Shown here: positions 40,923-49,133 of the stretch, piece after piece
Position numbering within the stretch: the first letter of the stretch is position 1
Layout: each line of letters opens with the position of its first letter
NCBI GenBank assembly: GCA_025994075.1
Contig: JAMQGV010000026.1
Location: 1 to 64,000, forward strand
Direction: 5' to 3'
Length of the DNA stretch: 64,000 nt
Source of the DNA: Vicinamibacteria bacterium
GTDB lineage: Bacteria; Acidobacteriota; Vicinamibacteria; Fen-336
Program-made: the position numbers and the translations under genes
The notes under the pieces: generated by a model
Database searches by the model: none
The model's input: the letters and a program-made list of their open reading frames with translations, nothing else
Told to the model about the DNA's origin: nothing

Positions 40923-42368
40923 TTACTCCAGGCCTGCGACCCCGAGTTCGCGCGCGGCCTGAGCCCTTGCCGCGATGTCGCCCGCGACCGGACAGACCGG
41001 CAAGTGATCGAAGGCTCTGGTCGCGAAGATTCGCGCGGGCGGCTCTTCATTGCCGCAGCCGATGCAACGGATGACCACGTCGTGGCGAGTCCCGGCGAGT
41101 TCGATCCCGCGCCGCTTCACGAAGGCACGCTCGAACTCCTGGAACGAAACGCCGAGGATCGGCAGCAAGCCCAGGTCGCCGCCGGTCCTCTCCTTCATGT
41201 GATCGACGGCCGCCGCGATCGTCGATCGCGCGACGTCCAGCGTCACGGCGTTGTGGCGTTCGGTGAGCAGAGCGACGCGCTCCCGCTGTTCTCGCTCCTT
41301 GTCCTCGCGGAGCTCACGGGCGCGCGACTGGCCGCGCAGCGTCAGGGTGACGACCCCGCTCGACACTGACGCAAGACCAGATAGGAACAGCTCGGCAAGC
41401 ACGGCCTGGGCGGCGGCGCGGTCGAATCCCCGGGCCACGTAGGCACGCTCGATCTGGTCCTCGGTCTTCGGCAGATCCAGGATGATCGAGTCACCACCGG
41501 AGGGCGCAGCGCCACGCTGGTTGATCGCCTGGCTCTGGTACAGGATCGCCTTTGCCAAGGCCCGGATCGCGGCCTCGCCGCGAGCCGATTCGTCGGGCGC
41601 CGTCTTCACCGCAGGCTCCGCGGCGGGCTTCCCCCTGCCAAGGAAATCTTTCAACATGCTCTCTCCCTTCGGTTGCCAGTGGCGAGCGAAACGCTTCCAC
41701 GCCCTTCGCGTGCGGCGAAACATCGCCTGGGCTTCGGACCCACGCAGCTCGTGCTGGGGCCGCAGGAACAGCTCGCGGGCGATCGTGGTGACCGCCGCGA
41801 GGTTGTGCGGCCGTGCGAGCAGGTCAGCCGCCTCTCGCACCAGGCCTGCGGCTGTGGCGCTCTGGTCGCTAGTCTGTAGAGCCCGTAGGCCGGCCATCGC
41901 GGAGGCGACGTCAGTGATTCGATGCCAACCGCCATGCAACGCGGCATCCAAGCAGTTCTTTTCGGGGGCCACCGCCGCGTTCACAAGCGGGCCCGCTATG
42001 GCCATAAGAGCGTCGGTCCGGCATCGCTCGCGGAAGCGTCCACCTCCGCGCCGTAGCACGCACACCGCGCCGGCCCGGCGCCCGCGTGGCGCAGCCGAAA
42101 CCCACAGGATGGCAGCGCCGCGCGAGCACGCCATGACGAGGTGAGCCGCTTCGTGTACCGGGGCCCAGCCACCGAAGAACTTGGCCGTGTCTGCGAGTTC
42201 GGCGCACAGCGTCGGGTGGGTCAAGGGGAGGGCTTCAAGCGCGTCCTCAACGTCCCGCAGGGCCGCCGGGAACTCAACGGGGACAAGGCCGTTAAGTCCC
42301 GGCGGCCCGGGTCGCTGGGGAGTCACGCCAGCGACCAAGAAACGGTCGGAGCCGATGGAGGCGTTCAC
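40923..42368 (-). CDS. FtsH-M41-peptidase-like domain fused to an unknown C-terminal domain
   Basis: This 481-residue protein starts at ATG 42368, overlapping the upstream stop (ATGA). Residues about 60-160 resemble the zinc-peptidase part of FtsH: VHEAAH gives His72-Glu73-x-x-His76, and the segment DALMAIAGPLVNAA with a later acidic residue fits the rest of that fold. No AAA domain is present. The C-terminal half is helical with a wHTH-like stretch. An internal ATG at 41657 (Met238) sits behind a GGGAGAG ribosome site, so a separate 244-residue product may also be made. The target of any protease is unknown. Confidence 0.65.
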   Translation of the reverse strand: MNASIGSDRFLVAGVTPQRPGPPGLNGLVPVEFPAALRDVEDALEALPLTHPTLCAELADTAKFFGGWAPVHEAAHLVMACSRGAAILWVSAAPRGRRAGAVCVLRRGGGRFRERCRTDALMAIAGPLVNAAVAPEKNCLDAALHGGWHRITDVASAMAGLRALQTSDQSATAAGLVREAADLLARPHNLAAVTTIARELFLRPQHELRGSEAQAMFRRTRRAWKRFARHWQPKGESMLKDFLGRGKPAAEPAVKTAPDESARGEAAIRALAKAILYQSQAINQRGAAPSGGDSIILDLPKTEDQIERAYVARGFDRAAAQAVLAELFLSGLASVSSGVVTLTLRGQSRARELREDKEREQRERVALLTERHNAVTLDVARSTIAAAVDHMKERTGGDLGLLPILGVSFQEFERAFVKRRGIELAGTRHDVVIRCIGCGNEEPPARIFATRAFDHLPVCPVAGDIAARAQAARELGVAGLE

Positions 42369-42613
42369 GCCTGGGCTCCGCGGTAGGGGTCGTGGTTCAG
42401 CAACCGGAAGTCGAAGCCGCGGTCTTCCCGAGACACGATCTCGGAATCGACGCGCACGGCCCCCGGCTTCACCAACGTGACGAGCGGCTTCCGTCCGGGG
42501 CGCGCCTCCACGTAGGCGATCGCGTAGAAGGGCGGCTCCTCCGTTGTCACCGCGAGGCCGATCACGCCCTGGACTCCCGGCACTTCGTAGACGCGCAGGT
42601 TGATCCCCTTCAT
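42365..42613 (-). CDS. small element protein after the tape measure
   Basis: The protein is 82 residues from ATG 42613. It overlaps both neighbours (ATGA at each end). The sequence is beta-rich (LRVYEVPGVQGVIGLAVTT, FYAIAYVEARPG) and ends FDFRLLNHDPYR. No family is recognised. A tail-assembly role is possible from position. Confidence 0.6.
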   Translation of the reverse strand: MKGINLRVYEVPGVQGVIGLAVTTEEPPFYAIAYVEARPGRKPLVTLVKPGAVRVDSEIVSREDRGFDFRLLNHDPYRGAQA

Positions 42614-45600
42614 GCGTTCCTCTCCGCGATGGCGCGAGCCGGCACCCGGACGCGGCCGTCAGCCAGGCCCTCGTTCGTGAGCTTCACGACGTAGTCGTTG
42701 ATCTCCCGATCACCGATGAAGACCTGAACGCGCGTCGCGCCGCCGCTGCCGCCACGGTCGGACACCTCGGACAAGAGCCCCTTGAGCTGCGAGCGCGTGA
42801 AGACCCACTCGCCTCCGGGCTCTTCGGCGACTCGGATCGCCTTCCCGCCGGGGGTGTGAGGGATGTAGCCGCCGGTCGCGTAGCCCGGCAAGCCGTACTT
42901 GCCAGCGTCCGGGGGCTCCTGCGGGTAGTAGCCGCCGCGGGGCATCGCGTCGCCCGCACCCTCGGCCGCATCGCGGAACCTGCCGAACTCGCGTTCCGCG
43001 GCGTCGCCCGTCTTCTTCAGCGCGTCCGGGATCTTTGCGCCAAGAGCCTCGCCGATCGCCAGCAGCACCTGGAGGATCTTGTCGTTGACCGACCGCATGT
43101 TGTCGCCGACGAGCCCCTGCTCCTCGGCCTGGTCCAGCAGCTTCTTCGTGTTCTCGTCGACCTCGTAGCCGAGGTCGTGATGCATCTCCCACAGCCGCTG
43201 GAGCGTGGGCTGCATCAGTGCCAGCGCCTGGTTCGACGTCGCGCCGCCCGCCACCAGGTCGTTGAAGATCTTCACGGCGTCGGCACCGAACGCGCTGAAG
43301 AGCTGCTGGCTCTTCATCCCGGCGTCGACCAGCCCCGTCATCATCTGGTTGAGGAACGACAGCGCGTTCGCCGCGCCCTCGTTGTTCTCGACGATGCCGT
43401 ACAGGTCGAGCAGCTTCTGGGTCGTCTCGGAAGCGCTGAGCCCGAACTCCTCCTGCCGCTTCCGCATCTCGGAGAGACCCTCTCCGATCTGCTTGAAGGC
43501 GCCGATGACGTCGCCGGTCTCGCGCACGATCCCCGCGAAGATCGCGGTCGCGTACAGGCCGAGCCGGTCGAACTGCGCCTGCATCTCCTCGGTGGCGCCG
43601 CTCTCGGCGATCTGCTTGCCCCACTCCTGGGCGAGGCCGACGAAGCCCTGGGCGGCGATGGAGAGCGCCTCGAGCTTCTTCTTCTGTTCCTCCATGGCCT
43701 TGTTGAGCTTCTCGATCGTGGCCTGGAGCTCCTTGGGGTTCTTGGTGGTGAACGCCTTGGAGATATCGACGCCGAGAGCTGCGGCCTTCTTTCGCAGCGC
43801 GTCCATGGAGCCGCCGAACTGGTCGAGGAGCTGCTGGCGCAGCTCGGCGAGCTGCTTCTTGGTCTGGTCGCCGCCGAAGAGCTTCCCGAACAGTCCGCCG
43901 ACGGCACCGCCGAGCAGGGTTCCGAGGCCGGGGATCACGGAGCCGAGAGCGCCGCCGAGGCTCTTGCCGAGCAGGTTCTTGAGCCCGCTCGTCATGCTGC
44001 CGACGAGCTTGGAGCTTTCGCCGAAGATAGACGACCCGAACATGGAGCCGATGCTCTTGGCGAGGTTCCCCCCGCCCTGGAGTGCCGCCATGATCGTCTG
44101 CGGCAGGGTCTTGAAGGCCGACGCGATGTTGTCGCGCAGCGAGGTCGCGAACGCCGCGCCAGCCCCCGCAGTCAGGTCGAACGAGCCCTTGAAGTCCTGC
44201 GATGGGGTTCGACTCTGCGGCCGGAGGGGACCGGAGGCGTAGTTCAGGTCGCGGGTCTTCTCGATGAACAGGACCATCTCCTGCCCGGCGATGCGCGCCC
44301 ACTGCGCCGTCTCCTTCAGCTTCCCGACCACGCCGCCGCCTGCGCCGCCAGGGCCACTCGCCGCGCCACCGCCACCCAGGGCCTCGGCCAGAGGCTTCGC
44401 GCCCTGCTTCGCCGCTTCGATCATGGACGCCTTGAGGTCGCCCAGGGCCTTGACTGCGACGTCTGCCGCGCGCTCGTTCTCCTGCATCGAGCCCGTGGTG
44501 TCTTCCCACTGCTTTCGGATGTCCTGGGCCGCGGCCTTGAACTCCTCGAACTGCTTCTTGACCGGAAGGAGCGCGCGTCCGGCCTCCCCGAGCCCGCCGA
44601 GGAAGCCGGGCATGATCTTGGCCATCTGCTCGAGCGGCAGCTTTCCGAGCGTGTCCGCGATCGAAGCGAGTCCCGAGAGAATGAAGCCCGTGATCGACTG
44701 GAACAGGGCCTTGAGGCCGAGGAACCCGTTGGTGACGTACTGCGCCACACGGACAGCGACGCTCCCGTAGTCCACCAGCGCGATCGCCGCGCGGTCGACC
44801 ATGGCGACCAGCTCGCCGATTACCTTCTTCTGGTCGCCGCCGAACGCTTTCCCCATCCACTCCGCGATCCCCTCGAGCGCGCGGTTGAGGGCCGGGGAGA
44901 CCGCGATCGCCTTCCCGAGGTTGTCGACGAAGTTCTGAACGCCGACCTGAATCTGAGTGAGCCGCAGCCCGAACGAGAGCTGGGTCTCGCCCATCTCGGC
45001 GAGCTTCGCCTGCGCGGCCGTGATTGCGGCCGTGTAGACGGCGGTGCGCTGCTCCGACGCGGTCAGGGCTTCCACGCTCTTGTGGTGAGCCGCCGCGTAC
45101 CGCTCCTGCGCCTCCGTCGCGTTGACGGTGATCCCCAGGTTGTCGAGGATCTGCGCCGAGCCGCGGCCGAGACCCGTGATCAGGTCGTCCATGGCCTGAG
45201 TCGGCCCGACTCGCATCGCCTGGCCGAGCGTCACCGCCACCTGGCCGAGGACGCCCATCTCCTTCGACGTGACCGGCAGCCCCAGCAGCAGCGCCTTGTT
45301 GGCCGCCGCCATCAGGTCGTAGTCCGCGACCAGGCCCCGGGTCGACGCCCGCGAAGCCGCGAGCATCTCGTCGGCGTTCTGCTTCGCCGCCTTCGACAGG
45401 GCCCGGAAAGCGCCCTCGACACCGACGACGTCGGACCCGCGCTTGCCCAGGGCGATCAGCGCCGCCCCGCCAGCCGCGGCAGCGCCGCCCAGGATGCCGA
45501 TCGCCTTCGCCGTCGCCCCCAGGCTCTGCTGGAGCCGCTCCTGCCCCTTCGTCAGCTCGACGTTGTGCCCAGCCCACGACGAGAACAGGGCGTTGAGGTC

Positions 45601-45741
45601 GGCGCGCGACTTGGTCGCGAAGCCCTCGAACGACTTCTGTATCTGGGCCGCCTGGGCCTTGACGCCGTCCGTCGCCTTCTTCAGCTCGCCAGCGAACCGG
45701 GTCGTATCGAGAGCGAGAACGGATTCGAGACGGGTACTCAC
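42610..45741 (-). CDS. phage tail tape measure protein
   Basis: This 1,043-residue protein starts at GTG 45741, overlapping the upstream stop (GTGA). The N-terminal 300 residues are helical and match lambdoid/Mu-type tape measures: ADLNALFSSWAG, GVEGAFRALSKAAKQNADEMLAASRA, and GLGRGSAQILDNLGI with TAYAAAITAA-like repeats. Central Gly/Ala-rich segments (SLGGALGSVIPGLGTLLGG) form hydrophobic stretches. Long coiled-coil and Gln-rich parts follow. It sets tail length in siphoviruses; this size would correspond to a tail of roughly 150 nm by the usual rule. It implies a tail is built, or a helper phage's tail is altered. Confidence 0.88.
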   Translation of the reverse strand: MSTRLESVLALDTTRFAGELKKATDGVKAQAAQIQKSFEGFATKSRADLNALFSSWAGHNVELTKGQERLQQSLGATAKAIGILGGAAAAGGAALIALGKRGSDVVGVEGAFRALSKAAKQNADEMLAASRASTRGLVADYDLMAAANKALLLGLPVTSKEMGVLGQVAVTLGQAMRVGPTQAMDDLITGLGRGSAQILDNLGITVNATEAQERYAAAHHKSVEALTASEQRTAVYTAAITAAQAKLAEMGETQLSFGLRLTQIQVGVQNFVDNLGKAIAVSPALNRALEGIAEWMGKAFGGDQKKVIGELVAMVDRAAIALVDYGSVAVRVAQYVTNGFLGLKALFQSITGFILSGLASIADTLGKLPLEQMAKIMPGFLGGLGEAGRALLPVKKQFEEFKAAAQDIRKQWEDTTGSMQENERAADVAVKALGDLKASMIEAAKQGAKPLAEALGGGGAASGPGGAGGGVVGKLKETAQWARIAGQEMVLFIEKTRDLNYASGPLRPQSRTPSQDFKGSFDLTAGAGAAFATSLRDNIASAFKTLPQTIMAALQGGGNLAKSIGSMFGSSIFGESSKLVGSMTSGLKNLLGKSLGGALGSVIPGLGTLLGGAVGGLFGKLFGGDQTKKQLAELRQQLLDQFGGSMDALRKKAAALGVDISKAFTTKNPKELQATIEKLNKAMEEQKKKLEALSIAAQGFVGLAQEWGKQIAESGATEEMQAQFDRLGLYATAIFAGIVRETGDVIGAFKQIGEGLSEMRKRQEEFGLSASETTQKLLDLYGIVENNEGAANALSFLNQMMTGLVDAGMKSQQLFSAFGADAVKIFNDLVAGGATSNQALALMQPTLQRLWEMHHDLGYEVDENTKKLLDQAEEQGLVGDNMRSVNDKILQVLLAIGEALGAKIPDALKKTGDAAEREFGRFRDAAEGAGDAMPRGGYYPQEPPDAGKYGLPGYATGGYIPHTPGGKAIRVAEEPGGEWVFTRSQLKGLLSEVSDRGGSGGATRVQVFIGDREINDYVVKLTNEGLADGRVRVPARAIAERNA

Positions 45742-46238
45742 CGCGCACCCCCAAGCCGCGCGACGATCCGCTCGTTGCAGGCACGGAAGCGGGCGATGAC
45801 CGCGTCGCGCTTCTGGTCGAGCGCCTTGGTGAGCATGCGGGCGGGCCGGGTGCCACGCCGCGCGATGGAGCGGGCGATCGCGTGAGCCGCTCGCCGCGCG
45901 TCCTTGGGGCCGAGCTGAAGCTTCCGCTGCGCCCACAGCACGAGCGGAGCGAGCGGCGGGAAGTGCGGCCGCGACCCGTACTCGACGGGCTGCGCGTAGG
46001 TGACGGCGTTGAAGACGACGGCACGGGCACCCCACGGCTCGCCCCGCACGTCGCGCATGAAGCCCTTGGCCAGGGTGCCGAAGTTGTGGGGCGTCCCCGC
46101 GATCGCGGCCTCCGTGACGATGACGGCGGCCTCCTCGGCCGCGTTGGTCGCCTCTTCCGCGATGATGTCGGGCGCCTGGGTGCCGCCGAGGAAGTCGCGC
46201 GGGATCTTCAGCTCGAAGGTGATGCTGGGCGCGGTCAC
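45738..46238 (-). CDS. HK97 gp10-like tail completion protein
   Basis: The protein is 166 residues from ATG 46238, overlapping the upstream stop. It is helical with GTPHNFGTLAKGFMRDV followed by AVVFNAVTYAQPVEYGSRPHFPPLAPL, the conserved YA-x-x-VEYG-T/S pattern of HK97 gp10. These proteins join head and tail. The neighbour downstream is the tape measure, as in phage tail modules. Confidence 0.82.
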   Translation of the reverse strand: MTAPSITFELKIPRDFLGGTQAPDIIAEEATNAAEEAAVIVTEAAIAGTPHNFGTLAKGFMRDVRGEPWGARAVVFNAVTYAQPVEYGSRPHFPPLAPLVLWAQRKLQLGPKDARRAAHAIARSIARRGTRPARMLTKALDQKRDAVIARFRACNERIVARLGGAR

Positions 46239-46582
46239 CGGAGGCCCCCGCGGCGCGCGGCGATCCGGTTTCGCGCCGGTGAATCCATCCAGCCTGGCGT
46301 GGCGCGATCGGCGGGAGGGGCCTTGTGCGCGAAGGCGCGATGGACGCGGCTACGCGTCCCGGGCCCGGAGCCGCGCCCGGTGAGCTGAAGATCGGTCAAG
46401 CCGCCCGCCTTCTCCTCGTCGCCTGGGAACTTCAGCTTCACCCCGCCGTGGGTCAGGACGTGGGTGAACGCCCCGTCCTCGCGGGTCGCCAGCACGTAGC
46501 CACCGGCGAGCAGCTCGGCGAGCGTGCGGCGCGGCGCGGCGGGCTCGGCGTTGACCTTGGGAGCGGCGTCCGCGGGCTTCAC
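46235..46582 (-). CDS. element protein, unknown
   Basis: The protein is 115 residues from GTG 46582, overlapping the upstream stop (GTGA). A middle segment LAELLAGGYVLATREDGAFTHVLTHGG looks like a small beta-rich fold; the end is basic. No family is recognised. Position suggests a head-tail or regulatory role. Confidence 0.55.
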   Translation of the reverse strand: MKPADAAPKVNAEPAAPRRTLAELLAGGYVLATREDGAFTHVLTHGGVKLKFPGDEEKAGGLTDLQLTGRGSGPGTRSRVHRAFAHKAPPADRATPGWMDSPARNRIAARRGGLR

Positions 46583-46800
46583 CGCTGCCCCCCGGGGCCC
46601 TCGCCGAAGAACCGGCGGTGGGCCTGGCGCTCGGCACGGGCCGCGAGGAAGCGCTCGACGTCGGCCTCGCGGAAGAGGCGCCCGCCGCGCAAGGTGATCG
46701 CCGCAGCTGGGAGTGCCCCGTTGTTGGCCCACAACCGCACAGCGTCGGGGCCCACCCCCGCCAGCTTCGCCACGTCGCCCGACTCGAGCAGCCGTTCCAT
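46579..46800 (-). CDS. excisionase-like HTH protein
   Basis: The protein is 73 residues from ATG 46800. The whole sequence is a MerR/excisionase winged helix: LLESGDVAKLAGVGPDAVRLWANNGALPAA, then the wing TLRGGRLFREADVERFLA. It could serve as the recombination directionality factor for the integrase or as a promoter regulator. A cluster of inverted repeats lies upstream at 46894-46920. Confidence 0.75.
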   Translation of the reverse strand: MERLLESGDVAKLAGVGPDAVRLWANNGALPAAAITLRGGRLFREADVERFLAARAERQAHRRFFGEGPGGQR

Positions 46801-46893
46801 CCAACCCTCGCCTTCGGACCCACGAATACTGGAGGCCCGACGAGGGGAGGATGGGCGCGCGCGGCGCGTTGGGTCTATGAAATCCGGGTGTCG

Positions 46894-46920
46894 CTACATC
46901 GCGTATGTAGTGAGAACTAC
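46894..46920. promoter_or_regulatory. overlapping inverted repeats, candidate operator
   Basis: CTACAT and ATGTAG are separated by five bases (46894-46910). GTAGT and ACTAC with a four-base spacer (46907-46920) overlap this. The cluster lies between the last codons of the 46917 gene and the excisionase-like start, where the long operon's promoter would be. Confidence 0.4.
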
Positions 46921-47825
46921 GCGCCCGCGGCCGCGAACGTTGCGAGGCGCTCCAGCATGTGATGGAGCGCCGCGGGGCGGGGCTCGAGCAGGCGCCGACA
47001 GTAGAGCGTTTCTGTTAGCCACCCGTGAAGCGCAAAGGTCCCCGCGGCCGCGCGAAGAGCCGGGCCCCGGAACCGCTTCAGGTCACGAAGGATGGTCGAG
47101 CGGTTGACCCCGAACTGGCATACGGTCTCGGCGATCGCCGAGTCCTGCTTGATTCCCTGCTCCACCAACAGTTGAACAGACACAGCTCGGAGCAGGCTCT
47201 GCATCGCCACAGCCGCGCTCGCAGGCCGCGCGCCTCTTCCTCCAGAGGTGAAGCCCAGTGCCTGAGCCGCCACCTTGCTCCTGTTTCGACCACCGTTGGC
47301 GCCGAGAGACTTCGCCGCGCTAGACAGGTATGTGGTGGCCCACTGCGGGACCCACTGGGGGCCACGACCCGACATCGCGCGGGCAATGGCGCGCCAGGCG
47401 AATCGAGGGTCGCCCGTCTCGAGAAAGAGCCCGCGGTCCATCGCGTCTACCGCCGCCTCGCCCTCAAGGCCCTTGAGGTTCCAGGCCCCGGCGCAGACGA
47501 CTCCAATGAAGACGGCGCGCTGCTGCTCCGCTGTTGATGCCCGCCTCAACGCATCCAGGGCGTCCGCGGTCCGGCCGGCGCGGAGGGCCAGCGTAGCGCG
47601 CCCCGTGCGCGCAAGATCAGCCGCCTCGGCTTGCGTTGCCCCGTCTCCGAGGAGGAGGGCACGGAAGATCAGTTCGATGCAGGTACCGGCGGCCTCCTCG
47701 TCGTCCATGCCAGAGGTTGCGAACTTCCTTCGGGCGACCGCCAAGATCGGGCCCACCTCGGGCGGGGCGAGTGCGATGACGAGGGCGAGGCGCCCGCGCT
47801 CGGTTCGAAGGTCTCGCTCCTGCAT
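46917..47825 (-). CDS. element protein with C-terminal HTH, probable regulator
   Basis: The protein is 302 residues from ATG 47825. Residues 1-150 are helical and Ala/Arg-rich. The part around 245-265 (AETVCQFGVNRSTILRDLKRF) looks like a helix-turn-helix recognition unit. It is the first gene after attR and is separated from the rest by the operator-like repeats. A repressor or activator role is likely, but no family is recognised. Confidence 0.6.
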   Translation of the reverse strand: MQERDLRTERGRLALVIALAPPEVGPILAVARRKFATSGMDDEEAAGTCIELIFRALLLGDGATQAEAADLARTGRATLALRAGRTADALDALRRASTAEQQRAVFIGVVCAGAWNLKGLEGEAAVDAMDRGLFLETGDPRFAWRAIARAMSGRGPQWVPQWATTYLSSAAKSLGANGGRNRSKVAAQALGFTSGGRGARPASAAVAMQSLLRAVSVQLLVEQGIKQDSAIAETVCQFGVNRSTILRDLKRFRGPALRAAAGTFALHGWLTETLYCRRLLEPRPAALHHMLERLATFAAAGA

Positions 47826-47971
47826 CGCGCCCTCCGCAGGCGCCCGCGATGTGGTGAAGCCGGCAGGCCCGCGCGGAGACGGGCCGTTCGGGAGCTACCC
47901 TAGCCAGCTCTGACTCTATACCGCGGCCGTCTGACGTAACGGGTCCGGGGCCCGGGTCGAACGCCTCCGCC

Positions 47972-48002
47972 CTGTTCGTGTTCTGTGCGTGTTCTGTGCG
48001 TT
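47972..48002. promoter_or_regulatory. three 11-bp direct repeats near attR, probable integrase arm sites
   Basis: CTGTTCGTGTT, CTGTGCGTGTT and CTGTGCGTT follow each other without gaps. They share the consensus CTGTNCGTGTT with the pair near attL. Confidence 0.6.
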
Positions 48003-48107
48003 CAGGTGGGTTTCAGTGAGTTCCGTTGGCGTCCGGCGACCGACGCGCTTCCAATACCGGCGCACAGTTACCCGAACCGCCTCCTTGCCATCTCGTCAGG
48101 CTTTTCC

Positions 48108-48154
48108 TTGAAAATCCGCGTGTCGGCGGTTCGATCCCGTCCCAGGCCACCAAC
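48108..48154. repeat. attR: 47-bp direct repeat (3' half of tRNA-Phe)
   Basis: It is identical to 32172-32218. Only the 3' part of the tRNA is present, without a matching 5' half, so it is a remnant of integration and not a second tRNA gene. Confidence 0.93.
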
Positions 48155-48252
48155 CTCCTCCCCCGAGGCCTCGCCCCTCGTCCCCTGCCCCGCCTCCTGG
48201 TGGCATACTCGCGTTTTCCGCCACAGCCGATCAGAGCGAGGGAGGCCGCGTT

Positions 48253-49122
48253 ATGCCGCGAGTCGTCCGCTGCGGGTTGATCCAGGCGAAGAACGTCCTG
48301 GGGCCGGAAGCCGGCCTGCCCGCGATCAAGAAGGCGATGCTCGACAAGCACGTCAAGCTGATCGCCGAGGCCGCCGCGAAGAAGGTCAGGATCCTGTGCC
48401 TGCAGGAGCTCTTCTACGGGCCCTACTTCTGCGCCGAGCAGGAAACGAAGTGGTATCACCTGACCGAGCGGGTGCCGGACGGGCCGACCACCAGGCTGGT
48501 CCAGAAGCTCGCGAAGAAGCACAAGATGGTGATCGTCGCGCCCATCTACGAAGAAGAGCAGGCGGGCGTCTACTACAACACCGCGGCCGTGATCGACGCC
48601 GACGGGCGCTACCTCGGCAAGTACCGCAAGACCCACATCCCCCACTGCAAGCCGGGCTTCTGGGAGAAGTTCTACTTCCGCCCCGGCAACCTCGGCTACC
48701 CGGTGTTCGAGACGGCCTTCGCGAAGGTCGGCGTCTACATCTGCTACGACCGCCACTTCCCCGAGGGCGCGCGCGCGCTCGGCCTCAACGGCGCGGAACT
48801 CGTGGTCAACCCGTCGGCGACCGTCGCCGGACTCTCCGAGTACCTGTGGAAGCTCGAGCAGCCGGCGCACGCGGTCGCCAACGGCTACTTCGTCGGCGCG
48901 ATCAACCGCGTCGGCCACGAGGCGCCGTGGAACATCGGCGAGTTCTACGGCCAGAGCTACTTCTGCGACCCGCGCGGCAGGATCATGGCCGAAGCCCCGC
49001 GCGACCGCGACGCGGTGGTCGTCGCCGACCTCAACTTCGACGTGATCGACGAGGTGCGCTCCACCTGGCAGTTCTTCCGCGACCGCCGGCCCGACGCCTA
49101 CGGTCCGCTGGTCCAGCCGTAA
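48253..49122 (+). CDS. beta-ureidopropionase-like amidohydrolase (nitrilase superfamily)
   Basis: The protein is 289 residues from ATG 48253, with a GGAGG site upstream. The nitrilase catalytic triad is complete: Glu52 in CLQELFY, Lys126 in GKYRKTHIP, Cys164 in YICYDRHFPE. In this operon it most likely hydrolyses N-carbamoyl-beta-alanine to beta-alanine, ammonia and CO2, the last hydrolytic step of reductive pyrimidine degradation. The related N-carbamoylputrescine amidase has the same fold, so context is what decides. It is the first gene of a six-gene operon and lies just after the phage-like element. Confidence 0.87.
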   Translation: MPRVVRCGLIQAKNVLGPEAGLPAIKKAMLDKHVKLIAEAAAKKVRILCLQELFYGPYFCAEQETKWYHLTERVPDGPTTRLVQKLAKKHKMVIVAPIYEEEQAGVYYNTAAVIDADGRYLGKYRKTHIPHCKPGFWEKFYFRPGNLGYPVFETAFAKVGVYICYDRHFPEGARALGLNGAELVVNPSATVAGLSEYLWKLEQPAHAVANGYFVGAINRVGHEAPWNIGEFYGQSYFCDPRGRIMAEAPRDRDAVVVADLNFDVIDEVRSTWQFFRDRRPDAYGPLVQP

Positions 49123-49133
49123 GGAGGTCCGCC

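Larger units (their letters stand above)
32172..48154 (-). mobile_element. tRNA-Phe-integrated phage-like element, about 16 kb, without capsid genes
   Basis: The element is bounded by 47-bp perfect direct repeats and has a tyrosine integrase beside one end. All 22 genes I accept lie on the minus strand. Many overlap by the start-stop patterns ATGA or GTGA. In transcription order they are: an HTH protein, an excisionase-like protein, an unknown, a gp10-like tail protein, a tape measure, small and peptidase-like proteins, an HTH protein, a RepA-like ATPase, a TerS-like protein, large terminase, small genes and integrase. Portal, major capsid, protease, tail tube, fibre and lysis genes are not visible. 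No gene is obviously broken. It is best described as a candidate phage satellite; a deleted prophage is the alternative. Confidence 0.85.
47826..48252. other. non-coding end of the element with attR
   Basis: No plausible gene is seen. The stretch holds three tandem 11-bp repeats at 47972-48002, then the 47-bp attR, then a short host region and the ribosome site of the amidase gene. Confidence 0.8.

Noticed and set aside
42856..45885. A 1,009-codon open frame on the plus strand
   Set aside because: It is the mirror of the tape measure gene; the minus-strand frame has recognisable tail-protein features and good start overlaps.
48108..48154. A second tRNA-Phe gene
   Set aside because: Only the sequence from the anticodon loop to CCA is present; no matching acceptor or D-arm exists upstream, so it is an att remnant.
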